Shown here in pieces: positions 1-5,555 of a stretch of DNA of 12,857 nucleotides. The notes under the pieces were generated by a model, which saw only the letters and a list, made by a program, of their open reading frames with translations, was not told the DNA's origin and ran no database searches. Position 1 is the first letter of the stretch. Every line of letters starts with the position of its first letter. The DNA is from CAZALT01 sp964485515 (GTDB taxonomy: Bacteria > Actinomycetota > Acidimicrobiia > Acidimicrobiales > Acidimicrobilacustridaceae). The position numbers and the translations under genes were made by a program. The DNA is taken from the NCBI GenBank assembly GCA_964485515.1, contig CAZALT010000097.1, positions 1 through 12,857 on the forward strand. Reading direction: 5' to 3'.

Positions 1-21
1 CGAAGTACGAAGTACGAAGTG
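1..21. repeat. heptamer tandem repeat at the left edge
   Basis: Three head-to-tail copies of a 7-bp unit (cgaagta, cgaagta, cgaagtg) start at the first base, so the array may continue outside the window. The unit length is not a multiple of three, so variation in copy number would shift any reading frame through it. Nothing else identifies its role. Confidence 0.7.
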
Positions 22-119
22 GTCGTTTCGGCTGGTTCGCTGAGCTCGGGCGAGCCTTCAGCGTACCGATGCAAGTGTGGCGATGAGGTGTGACGGTCTC
101 CCCCGGCGGCCCTTCGCAC
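1..119 (-). other. possible first codons of a leftward gene (partial)
   Basis: On the minus strand an AGGAGG (132-137) lies 12 nt before a GTG at 119, and the frame from that GTG stays open to the window edge (about 39 codons). It follows the promoter and NrdR-box-like sites at 144-233, so a ribonucleotide reductase gene (nrdJ or nrdA/nrdE) would be the natural candidate. The visible residues do not resemble a domain I know, a second minus frame is also open, and the heptamer repeat at 1-21 is odd inside a gene. An alternative is that this is all untranslated leader, with the true start further left. A hairpin (38-47 pairing with 52-63, with a 2-nt bulge) also lies here. Confidence 0.25.
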
Positions 120-143
120 CTTGCCGTCCCCCCTCCTGGAGCA

Positions 144-201
144 CCACAAGATGTTGTATCGGACCGACAACGTGCGGCCCGAGAGCCACAAGATGTGCGG
201 A
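144..201. promoter_or_regulatory. tandem NrdR-box-like operator
   Basis: Two sites match the core CWANATNTWG of the NrdR box. The first (144-159, core CAAGATGTTG at 147-156) is a full match to the palindromic core. The second (186-201, core 189-198) keeps the left half CAAGATGT and diverges at the end. Their centres are 42 bp apart, about four helical turns. NrdR is known to bind paired boxes on the same helix face in front of ribonucleotide reductase operons. The second box overlaps the predicted start of transcription from the leftward promoter at 204-233 and the first lies about 40-50 nt into the leader, a repressor arrangement. An nrdR gene is present at 1522-1989. The regulated gene itself is not in the window. 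Confidence 0.65.
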
Positions 202-203
202 TC

Positions 204-233
204 ATTACACCACTGTAACTACGGCCGTGTCAA
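204..233 (-). promoter_or_regulatory. leftward sigma70-type promoter
   Basis: On the minus strand TTGACA (228-233) and TGTAAT (204-209) are separated by 18 bp, a near-consensus housekeeping promoter and the strongest in the window. Transcription would begin near 197 and run left. An inverted repeat TTACA-N4-TGTAA (205-218) overlaps the -10 and could be a second operator. Confidence 0.6.
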
Positions 234-417
234 CGGATTGAGTGCGAACCGTGTCCCGACGCCGACCCGACTCCGCCCGGCTGCGGAACCGGGCAGAACC
301 GGCGAGCGCTCACGCCGTCGTGACGGGAAACAGGTAGGTCTCAGGGGACATCTCGACGCGACCTGACCTCCTTGCGGGGGCCCTGTCCTGTCTCGATCAC
401 TCCCCCAAAAGGAGCCG

Positions 418-431
418 TCCTGCCGGCAGGA
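418..431. repeat. perfect 14-bp palindrome
   Basis: TCCTGCCGGCAGGA is a perfect inverted repeat in noncoding DNA. It has the size of a dimeric repressor site, but no promoter is obvious next to it and I do not recognise the motif. Confidence 0.4.
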
Positions 432-508
432 ACCTTGTAGACGTCAGCCACCGTCCACCCGTTCCCGCCCCGACGTCGTGTGCAAGGGACACCGTACGAA
501 AGGTCGCC

Positions 509-591
509 TGTGGGGAGGAAGGGGAACAACCCTGTGAATTCGCGGTGGACAACGGGTGGAAACCCGGTGCACAACTGCCCCAGGATCCACA
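509..591. other. cluster of DnaA-box-like motifs
   Basis: Three 9-mers resemble DnaA boxes. TTGTCCACC (minus, 544-552) differs by one base from the actinobacterial form TTGTCCACA. TTGTGCACC (minus, 566-574) and GGATCCACA (plus, 583-591) each differ by two from a consensus form. Weaker relatives built on CCTGTG lie at 507-512 and 531-536. The density within about 85 bp looks like part of an origin or a DnaA-binding locus. No dnaA or dnaN is present, so a replication origin is not supported; regulatory DnaA binding or chance remain possible. Confidence 0.3.
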
Positions 592-705
592 GGCGCGCCG
601 CCCGCCAGGGACATGGCGGATCTTCCATGGGTTCGACGTGGGGCCTCCACCGAGCGCATCGCGGGCACGATCGGGCCACGGGCCGACCCCGCGATCGGGC
701 CGGGC

Positions 706-711
706 TACCGT
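706..711 (+). promoter_or_regulatory. -10 element, likely leaderless start
   Basis: TACCGT (TAnnnT form) ends 6 nt before the ATG at 718, and there is no Shine-Dalgarno. This is the spacing expected if transcription begins at the start codon itself. No clear -35 is visible. Confidence 0.45.
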
Positions 712-717
712 CACGCC

Positions 718-1491
718 ATGCGCCAACTGCTCCCTGAACCGAGTCCCGGAGCGGACGCGACCGGCGACCCCGGCGATCCCGGCGATCCCGGCGAGCACTA
801 CCGCCACGACGATCGCCCGGGGACCGCAGAACGTCCGTGGGTGGCCATCAACATGGTCACGAGCCTCGACGGGGCCACCGCGGTGCAGGGTGCATCGGCC
901 GGCTTGAGCAGCCCGACCGACAAGGCCGTGTTCCGCACGTTGCGCGCCATCGCCGACGTGGTCCTCGTCGGTGCCGGCACCTGGCGGGCCGAGGGCTATC
1001 GGCCGCCACGCACCTCCGAAGCCGACCAGGCCTGGCGCACGGCGAACGGTCGACCACCGCACCCCCGCATCGCCGTCGTGTCGGGCCGACTCGACCTCGA
1101 CACCTCGCTCCCGTTCTTCACCGACACCCCCTCGCGGCCCCTGGTGATCACCACCGCATCCGCGGACCGAACCCGACTCGAGGCGCTCGAAGCGGTCGCC
1201 GACGTGGTCGTGGCGGGCGAGGCGACCCTCGACATCGACGACGCGCTGGTCCGGATCGGGGCGACAGGCGCTCGCGTGGTGGTGTGCGAAGGGGGACCCA
1301 TGTTGAACGAGTCGCTGCTCGCCGGTGGGCTCGTCGACGAGTTCTGCCTCACCCTCGCACCGCTGCTGGCCGGAGGTTCCTCCGACCGTGCCATCGTCGG
1401 GGCCGGGTCGATCGTGCCCGAGACCCTGCGTCTCGAGCGGGTCCTGGAGGACGACGGCTTCTTGCTGCTGCGCTACGCGCGGCGCCGCTGA
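718..1491 (+). CDS. RibD C-terminal-domain reductase (pyrimidine reductase family)
   Basis: This 257-residue protein consists of the NADPH-dependent reductase domain of RibD, which shares the dihydrofolate reductase fold. Visible marks are the substrate motif NMVTSLDGATAVQG (about 45-58), ADVVLVGAGTWRAEGY (79-94) and EGGPMLN...DEFCLTLAPLLAGG (191-220), which binds the cofactor in the family. The zinc-binding deaminase half of bifunctional RibD is absent, so it is a stand-alone reductase. The closest type I know is mycobacterial Rv2671. By family it could reduce the ribosylamino-pyrimidine of riboflavin synthesis or a pterin; the substrate cannot be read from sequence. I chose ATG 718, not the in-frame ATG at 556, because the extra 54 residues lack domain character and the -10 at 706-711 fits 718. 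The first about 38 residues are low complexity with a GDP repeat. It converges on nrdR with a 30-bp gap. Confidence 0.9.
   Translation: MRQLLPEPSPGADATGDPGDPGDPGEHYRHDDRPGTAERPWVAINMVTSLDGATAVQGASAGLSSPTDKAVFRTLRAIADVVLVGAGTWRAEGYRPPRTSEADQAWRTANGRPPHPRIAVVSGRLDLDTSLPFFTDTPSRPLVITTASADRTRLEALEAVADVVVAGEATLDIDDALVRIGATGARVVVCEGGPMLNESLLAGGLVDEFCLTLAPLLAGGSSDRAIVGAGSIVPETLRLERVLEDDGFLLLRYARRR
763..798 (+). repeat. 9-bp in-frame tandem repeat
   Basis: GGCGACCCC, GGCGATCCC, GGCGATCCC and a decaying fourth unit encode Gly-Asp-Pro triplets in the N-terminal tail of the RibD-type reductase. The repeat keeps the reading frame, so copy number can vary without breaking the gene. Confidence 0.75.
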
Positions 1492-1498
1492 CCGCCCG

Positions 1499-1515
1499 AC
1501 CAGGACCGGCCTGGT
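1499..1515. terminator. possible bidirectional terminator hairpin
   Basis: ACCAGG (1499-1504) pairs with CCTGGT (1510-1515) around a 5-nt loop, in the 30-bp gap between the two convergent genes. There is no T-run on either side, so intrinsic termination is plausible from position only. Confidence 0.4.
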
Positions 1516-1521
1516 GGTCCT

Positions 1522-1989
1522 TCAGTGCCGTTTGGGCGCGGTGGACTTGGTGAGCAGCTTGACCTCGCGCTGGAAGTCGGACGGGTCGTCGAACCCCTTG
1601 TAGACGCTGGCGAAGCGGAGGTAGGCGACCTGATCGAGATCGCGCAGCTGCTCGAGCACCAGCAGCCCGACCTGGTCGCTCGACACCTCCGGGCCGAGCG
1701 CGCGGAGCTGGTCCTCGAGCTCGGCGCCGAGCTCGGCCACCTGCTCGAGGGTGATCGGCCGGCCCTTGAGCGCGGCGACGACGCCGCTTTCGACCTTGAC
1801 CCGGTCGAAGGCCACCCGGTCACCCGACCGCTTGATCACCATGAGCGGAGCCGCTTCGCATCGCTCGAAGGTGGTGTAGCGATGACCGCAGGCCAGACAC
1901 TCGCGCCGCCGGCGGATGGCCGAGCCATCGTCGTTGGCACGCGAATCGACGACCTTGTCGTCGTCTTGGGCACACGAGGGGCAGCGCAC
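1522..1989 (-). CDS. nrdR: transcriptional repressor NrdR
   Basis: NrdR represses ribonucleotide reductase genes when its ATP-cone domain senses high (d)ATP. The 155-residue product has the zinc ribbon with Cys3, Cys6, Cys31 and Cys34 (RCPSC ... CLACGHRYTTFE), followed by an ATP-cone from about 46 to 136 (VIKRSGDRVAFDRVKV ... VAYLRFASVYKGF). Length and both domains are normal for the family. The GTG at 1989 puts the zinc ribbon at residue 3, as in the family; the GTG at 1998 overlaps the predicted -10 and adds three residues. No Shine-Dalgarno is seen; TAGCGT ends 7 nt upstream, which suggests a leaderless transcript. The LysM gene lies 50 bp upstream in the same direction, as in mycobacteria, so read-through from the SOS-controlled promoter is possible. 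Its probable target operator is the box pair at 144-201. Confidence 0.97.
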   Translation of the reverse strand: MRCPSCAQDDDKVVDSRANDDGSAIRRRRECLACGHRYTTFERCEAAPLMVIKRSGDRVAFDRVKVESGVVAALKGRPITLEQVAELGAELEDQLRALGPEVSSDQVGLLVLEQLRDLDQVAYLRFASVYKGFDDPSDFQREVKLLTKSTAPKRH

Positions 1990-1996
1990 GGATCGC

Positions 1997-2002
1997 ACGC
2001 TA
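1997..2002 (-). promoter_or_regulatory. -10 element of nrdR, likely leaderless
   Basis: TAGCGT on the minus strand ends 7 nt before the GTG of nrdR. There is no ribosome site. A short hairpin (2006-2010 with 2018-2022, GCCCG/CGGGC) sits just upstream, after the LysM gene. Confidence 0.4.
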
Positions 2003-2039
2003 CCTGCCCGACACAGGCGGGCTGCACCGTCAGACGAGC

Positions 2040-2582
2040 TCAGGACCCGAGACCCGACACGTCGATGCGCTGACCGGCATCGAGTGCGGGACTGACCACG
2101 CGCTGACGCAGGGCATCGACCAGCGGACGGGGGTCGGACCCGGGATCGAGCCGCGACGCGATCGACCAGAGCGTGTCGCCCGGTCGCACCACGTAGCTGT
2201 CCGCCACGATCGGATCGCCGAACGTGGCGGCCACCGGTGCCGTCGGGGTGACCGGGGCGGTGAGCAGCGACGCCGCCGCACGCACCCCGGCCACGAGCGC
2301 GAGGAGGACCACAACAGCGGCCGCCGCCACCAGGATGCGCCGACGGAGGTAGACCGCCGGCGACGGGGCGCCCGGGATGCTCCGACGAGGGGCGCGTCCA
2401 CCCTGGATGACCCGTAGGGCCGGTCGGCCGGCCGTGGCCGGCCGGTCGAATGCCGGGTGACCGAACGCTGGTCGACCGGAGACGGGCCGAGACCGCACAG
2501 GCACGGCACGGGCGGGGCGGCCCGGCGTGGCGGGAACGGCGGTGGAGGTGGATGTGGAGATGGGGGCGAGCACAGCGACCAT
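2040..2582 (-). CDS. LysM-domain membrane protein, SOS-type cell division inhibitor (ChiZ/YneA-like)
   Basis: This 180-residue protein has three parts. The N-terminal tail (1-80) is rich in Pro, Arg and Ala with repeated RPA/HPAF units. One membrane helix spans about 83-107, preceded by an Arg cluster, so the tail should be cytoplasmic. An extracellular LysM domain follows at about 129-175 (YVVRPGDTLWSIASRL), which binds peptidoglycan. The architecture and the position divergent from lexA match mycobacterial Rv2719c/ChiZ and correspond to B. subtilis YneA and C. glutamicum DivS, damage-induced proteins that delay division. The function here is inferred from architecture and context, not from detailed similarity. 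The ATG at 2582 is chosen because AGGAGA (2591-2596) lies 8 nt upstream; the open frame continues to 2735 but would run through the SOS operators. nrdR follows after 50 bp. Confidence 0.85.
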   Translation of the reverse strand: MVAVLAPISTSTSTAVPATPGRPARAVPVRSRPVSGRPAFGHPAFDRPATAGRPALRVIQGGRAPRRSIPGAPSPAVYLRRRILVAAAAVVVLLALVAGVRAAASLLTAPVTPTAPVAATFGDPIVADSYVVRPGDTLWSIASRLDPGSDPRPLVDALRQRVVSPALDAGQRIDVSGLGS

Positions 2583-2590
2583 GGGGAGAG

Positions 2591-2596
2591 TCTCCT
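2591..2596 (-). promoter_or_regulatory. ribosome binding site that fixes the LysM gene start
   Basis: AGGAGA on the minus strand, 8 nt before the ATG at 2582. It is one of only two clear Shine-Dalgarno sites assigned to an identified gene here, the other being that of lexA. Confidence 0.7.
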
Positions 2597-2695
2597 GAAG
2601 GGGTGTGACAGGAACCGTCGAGCCGAGCGGGCGCACGAGCGGCGGGCGGGAAGCGGCGAGCTCGATTGCCGCCGGCGCGAAGGTGGGAGCTGCTA

Positions 2696-2707
2696 GAACA
2701 GATGTTC
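2696..2707. promoter_or_regulatory. SOS box 1 (LexA operator)
   Basis: GAACAGATGTTC is a perfect GAAC-N4-GTTC, the Gram-positive LexA site. It is the one closest to the LysM gene and would lie in its leader. Confidence 0.8.
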
Positions 2708-2710
2708 CAC

Positions 2711-2722
2711 GAACGGTTGTTC
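2711..2722. promoter_or_regulatory. SOS box 2 (LexA operator)
   Basis: GAACGGTTGTTC is a perfect GAAC-N4-GTTC. Its centre is 15 bp from that of box 1, just downstream of the inferred LysM-gene start of transcription. Confidence 0.85.
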
Positions 2723-2733
2723 GCAGGTAGCCC

Positions 2734-2763
2734 ACCGTGCCACGAACACCCGTTCGGTGTCAA
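2734..2763 (-). promoter_or_regulatory. candidate promoter of the LysM gene
   Basis: TTGACA on the minus strand (2758-2763) is a perfect -35. The best -10 at 18-bp spacing is CACGGT (2734-2739), which keeps only the conserved A and final T. SOS box 3 falls in the spacer and box 2 just downstream, so LexA would block it. The -10 assignment is weak. Confidence 0.4.
2744..2755. promoter_or_regulatory. SOS box 3 (LexA operator)
   Basis: GAACACCCGTTC is a perfect GAAC-N4-GTTC. It lies between the candidate -35 and -10 of the LysM gene. Confidence 0.8.
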
Positions 2764-2772
2764 GGGGAAGAC

Positions 2773-2784
2773 GAACAGGTGTTT
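2773..2784. promoter_or_regulatory. SOS box 4, imperfect
   Basis: GAACAGGTGTTT matches the LexA site except for the last base. It overlaps the first two bases of the lexA -35 element (2783-2788). Confidence 0.6.
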
Positions 2785-2811
2785 GCCTTTCCCTCCCCTG
2801 CTCGCTACTCT
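2783..2811 (+). promoter_or_regulatory. lexA promoter
   Basis: TTGCCT (2783-2788) and TACTCT (2806-2811) are 17 bp apart. Transcription would start near 2818, inside SOS box 5, which gives autorepression by LexA. Confidence 0.55.
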
Positions 2812-2813
2812 AC

Positions 2814-2825
2814 GAACAGTTGTTC
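2814..2825. promoter_or_regulatory. SOS box 5 (LexA operator)
   Basis: GAACAGTTGTTC, flanked by C and G, is a perfect LexA site placed directly after the lexA -10 element. Confidence 0.85.
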
Positions 2826-2867
2826 GAGAACCCCGAGCCGCACCTGCGGCGGTCCCCAGGAGGCCCC

Positions 2868-3509
2868 ATGTCCCCGAGCCCCACCCAACTCACCGCCCGC
2901 CAGCTCCAGATCCTCGACTTCATCTCCGAGCAGATGAACGAGCGGGGCTATCCGCCGTCGGTCCGCGAGATCGGTGAGGCGGTCGGCCTCACGTCGCCAT
3001 CCACGGTGCACAGCCACCTGGCCACCCTGCAGCGCCTCGGCTTCCTCAAGCGCGACAAGACCAAGCCCCGTGCCATCGAGGTCCACTACGACCCCAATTC
3101 GGGTGTGGCCATGGAACGACGGCCCGTGCTGCACGTCCCGCTGGTCGGCGACGTCGCGGCGGGCACCGACGTGCTGGCCCAGGAGAACGTCGAGGAGCTG
3201 CTCCCCTTGCCGGCCGACTTCGTGGGTGGCGAAGGCGACCTGTTCATGCTCCGGGTCCGAGGCGACTCCATGATCGAGGCCGGCATCCTCGACGGGGACT
3301 TCATCGTCGCCCGGGCCCAGACCACCGCCGAACAGGGCGACGTCGTCGTGGCCGGCATCCCGGGCGAGGAGGCCACGGTCAAGACCTACACCCGCAAGGA
3401 CGGCAAGGTCGTGCTCCTGCCCGCCAACCCCGCCTTCGAGCCGATGCCGTTCGAGCCCGACGAGGTCTCGGTGTTCGGTCGGGTCGTCACGGTGATGCGC
3501 AAGCTCTGA
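2868..3509 (+). CDS. lexA: LexA SOS repressor / self-cleaving protease
   Basis: LexA represses DNA-damage genes and cleaves itself when RecA filaments form. The 213-residue product has the winged helix-turn-helix at about 8-70 (TARQLQILDFI ... PSVREIGEAVGLTSPSTVHSHLATL) and the S24 peptidase domain from about 88 to the end. The cleavage bond is Ala98-Gly99 (DVAAGTD), the nucleophile is Ser134 (RGDSM) and the general base is Lys172 (ATVKTY). All are present, so it should be active. ATG 2868 is preceded by AGGAGG 4 nt upstream and starts the normal N terminus; the frame continues upstream to 2757 but that crosses the promoter and operators. It is the only plus-strand gene between nrdR and the right edge, transcribed alone, with convergent dapE beginning 119 bp beyond its end. 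Confidence 0.98.
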   Translation: MSPSPTQLTARQLQILDFISEQMNERGYPPSVREIGEAVGLTSPSTVHSHLATLQRLGFLKRDKTKPRAIEVHYDPNSGVAMERRPVLHVPLVGDVAAGTDVLAQENVEELLPLPADFVGGEGDLFMLRVRGDSMIEAGILDGDFIVARAQTTAEQGDVVVAGIPGEEATVKTYTRKDGKVVLLPANPAFEPMPFEPDEVSVFGRVVTVMRKL

Positions 3510-3528
3510 CCGACGCCCGGATCCCGGC

Positions 3529-3584
3529 GGTCGAGCGATCGGGCCGTCGGGCGATCGGGCCGTCGGGCGGTCGGGCGGTCGGGC
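3529..3584. repeat. octamer tandem repeat at the lexA/dapE junction
   Basis: Seven consecutive 8-bp units follow the form xxTCGGGC: GGTCGAGC, GATCGGGC, CGTCGGGC, GATCGGGC, CGTCGGGC, GGTCGGGC, GGTCGGGC. The array fills much of the 119-bp gap between the convergent ends of lexA and dapE. No T-run or strong hairpin is linked to it. Units such as GATCGGGC recur singly near 669-699. Confidence 0.85.
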
Positions 3585-3628
3585 TTGGCCTGGCGCCCCT
3601 CCATCCGTCCTGGTCACCGCCCTCCGCG

Positions 3629-4720
3629 TCAGGGGCCGGTGGTGAGCAGCTCGTGCAGGGCGCCGTAGCCCGATTCGAGCGTGTCTCGATCGAGGTGCTC
3701 GTCTTCGGTGTGGGCCAGGCGCGAATCGCCCGGCCCGAAGTTCGCCGCAGCCACGCCCCGCTCGGCGAAGAACGCCACGTCGGTCCAACCGAGCTTGGCC
3801 GACACCACGAGCGCGTTGCGCTCCACCAGGGCCGCCAGCACCGGGTGATCGAGCGCCGGGCCAGCACCGGCCGCGACATCTTCGACGACGACGGTGTCCC
3901 CATCTTCGAGCCACGGCCCGACCAGCTCGACCACGTGCGCCTCGGCCTGCGCCGGCGTGCGGTCCGGGGCGAACCGGTGGTTCAGGACGATCGCGGCCTC
4001 GTCGGGCACCACGTTCGCGCCGGTGCCACCCAGCACCTGCACCACCTGGAGCGCCTCGTGGAACTGGCATCCCTGTAGGACGGGCCGGCGGGGCTCGTAG
4101 TCGGCCACCGCGGTGAGCACCCCGGCGAGTCGGTGGATGGCGTTGCGCCCCATCCACGGACGGGCGGTGTGCGCCGCGGCGCCCAGCAGGGTCACCCGCA
4201 CGCGCATCGTCCCCTGGCAACCCGCCTCCAGCTGACCGAGCGTCGGTTCTCCCAGCAGGGCGACGTCGCCGGCGAGCAGCTCCGGGCGGGCGGCGTCGAG
4301 CTCGCGCAGCCCGCTGTGGACGAAGGCGACCTCTTCACGGGCGTAGAACACATAGGTGACGTCGACCGCGGGATCGGTGAGCTCGCGGGCCAGCTCGAGC
4401 ATCACGGCGAGTCCGCCCTTCATGTCGGTCGAGCCGACCCCGAAGAGTCGATCGCCCTCCAGCCGAGGCTCCGCGTTGCCCTTGGGTGGCACCGTGTCGA
4501 GGTGTCCGGCCAGCACCACCCGGGTGGCGCGCTCGAGCCGGGTTCGGGCCACCACGTTGTCGCCCACGCGGTCGACGCTGAGGTGGCCGTGGGCGCGCAG
4601 CTCGGTCTCGACGAGGTCGGCCAGCGTGGCCTCCTCGTGGCTGACCGATGGCACGGCGACCAGCGCCGCCGTGCGGGCGAGCAGGTCAGACCCGGAGTTC
4701 GCAACGCCGGGAGCGCCCAC
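3629..4720 (-). CDS. dapE: succinyl-diaminopimelate desuccinylase DapE
   Basis: DapE hydrolyses N-succinyl-L,L-diaminopimelate to L,L-diaminopimelate and succinate in the cytoplasm. The 363-residue M20-family metallopeptidase carries the expected zinc and catalytic residues: His73 and Asp75 (GHLDTVPP), Asp99 (STDMKGG), Glu129-Glu130 (AREE), Glu158 (GEPT) and His342 (TEDEHLD). The dimerisation lid domain falls at about 165-275. Its features fit the Gram-positive/actinobacterial DapE group. The start is GTG 4720, 2 nt after the dapD stop (TGA-CC-GTG) and without a ribosome site, so translation is probably coupled to dapD. It is the last gene of the minus-strand block and converges on lexA. Confidence 0.93.
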   Translation of the reverse strand: MGAPGVANSGSDLLARTAALVAVPSVSHEEATLADLVETELRAHGHLSVDRVGDNVVARTRLERATRVVLAGHLDTVPPKGNAEPRLEGDRLFGVGSTDMKGGLAVMLELARELTDPAVDVTYVFYAREEVAFVHSGLRELDAARPELLAGDVALLGEPTLGQLEAGCQGTMRVRVTLLGAAAHTARPWMGRNAIHRLAGVLTAVADYEPRRPVLQGCQFHEALQVVQVLGGTGANVVPDEAAIVLNHRFAPDRTPAQAEAHVVELVGPWLEDGDTVVVEDVAAGAGPALDHPVLAALVERNALVVSAKLGWTDVAFFAERGVAAANFGPGDSRLAHTEDEHLDRDTLESGYGALHELLTTGP

Positions 4721-4722
4721 GG

Positions 4723-5547
4723 TCAGGTCGCCGCGCCGTGATCGCGCAGGACGTCGTTGAGCTTGGACTTGTCGTGACGCTCGCCGGGGTCGAGGCGCTT
4801 GATGACCAACACGCACGGGAGGCCGAACTCGCCCCCGCCGAAGGTGCGTGGCCGGGTGGCCGACACCGCGACGCACCACGACGGCACCTCGCCGCGGGCC
4901 AGCTCGGCGCCGGTCTCGGCGTCGATCACCGGGATCGACCCGGTGAGCACGCAGCCTGCACCGAGCACCACGCCGTCGCCCACGCGGGCACCGTCGGCCA
5001 CGATGCAGCGCGAGCCGATGAGGCAATCGTCGCCCACCATGACCGGACTGGCCTGCGGCGGTTCGAGCACACCGCCGATGCCCACGCCACCCGACAAGTG
5101 CACGTTGTCGCCGATCTGGGCACAGGAACCCACGGTGGCCCAGGTGTCGACCATGGTGTTCTTGCCCACCCGGGCGCCGATGTTCACGTAGCTCGGCATC
5201 ATCACCGCACCTCGGTCGAGGAACGACCCGAATCGGGCCGAGGCGCCAGGCACCACGCGGACGCCCGCCTCGGCGAAGTTCGACTTGAGCGGGATCTTGT
5301 CGACGTACTCGAACGGGGCCGCCTCGATGGTGGCCATCGAGGACTGCTTGAAGTAGAGGAGGATGGCCTGCTTGAGCCACTGGTGCACCGTGACCGAGCC
5401 GTCGTCGGCGCGTTCGGCCACCCGGGCCTCGCCCCGATCGAGCAGCGTCACCGCTTCGAGGATCGCCTGGTTCGCGGCGGCGTCATCCGCCTTCAGCGTG
5501 TCGCGAGCGTCCCAGAGGTCGGTGATGGTTGCAGCAAGGTCGGCCAT
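4723..5547 (-). CDS. dapD: tetrahydrodipicolinate N-succinyltransferase DapD, proteobacterial type
   Basis: DapD transfers succinyl from succinyl-CoA to tetrahydrodipicolinate, the first step of the succinylase branch. The 274-residue protein has the helical N-terminal domain (to about 88, with VHQWLKQAILLYFK at 54-67) and a left-handed beta-helix of hexapeptide repeats (about 105-205). The stretch MPSYVNIGARVG...TMVDTWATVGSCAQIG...NVHLSGGVGIGGVLEP (117-163) is almost the same as in E. coli DapD. Actinobacterial DapD as in M. tuberculosis is longer (about 317 residues) and of a distinct subfamily, so the type is unusual for the setting. ATG 5547 is supported by the family N terminus and by TATCCT 8 nt upstream; there is no Shine-Dalgarno. 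dapE follows after 2 nt. Confidence 0.96.
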   Translation of the reverse strand: MADLAATITDLWDARDTLKADDAAANQAILEAVTLLDRGEARVAERADDGSVTVHQWLKQAILLYFKQSSMATIEAAPFEYVDKIPLKSNFAEAGVRVVPGASARFGSFLDRGAVMMPSYVNIGARVGKNTMVDTWATVGSCAQIGDNVHLSGGVGIGGVLEPPQASPVMVGDDCLIGSRCIVADGARVGDGVVLGAGCVLTGSIPVIDAETGAELARGEVPSWCVAVSATRPRTFGGGEFGLPCVLVIKRLDPGERHDKSKLNDVLRDHGAAT

Positions 5548-5555
5548 GGGCGGCG

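Larger units (their letters stand above)
234..717. other. intergenic stretch with no supported gene
   Basis: This stretch has several overlapping open frames on both strands, but none has a recognisable domain, a ribosome site or a conserved-looking start, so I call no gene. It holds a hairpin GCCCGG/CCGGGC (275-294), a perfect 14-bp palindrome (418-431), a DnaA-box-like cluster (509-591) and the -10 element of the next gene (706-711). I found no tRNA, riboswitch or terminator that I could support. Confidence 0.5.

Noticed and set aside
201..220. CCACTGTAA, resembling a piece of the cobalamin riboswitch core
   Set aside because: The other conserved riboswitch blocks are missing on either strand; the sequence is better explained as a palindrome over the leftward -10.
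620..650. GGTTCGA, resembling a tRNA T-loop
   Set aside because: The flanking bases do not form the T stem and no acceptor or anticodon arm is present.
556..717. Upstream ATG that would extend the RibD-type protein by 54 residues
   Set aside because: The extension has no domain character and overlaps the DnaA-box-like cluster; the -10 at 706-711 fits the ATG at 718.
2828..2839. A further GAAC near the lexA start
   Set aside because: The right half-site GTTC is absent (AGCC instead), so it is not a LexA site.
3500..3628. Intrinsic terminator for lexA or dapE
   Set aside because: I found only an interrupted stem around 3513-3528 and no T-run; the octamer array is the only clear structure.
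2805..4220. Long minus-strand frame opposite lexA and across the lexA/dapE gap
   Set aside because: It overlaps lexA and the octamer array and has no recognisable domain; LexA on the plus strand is certain.
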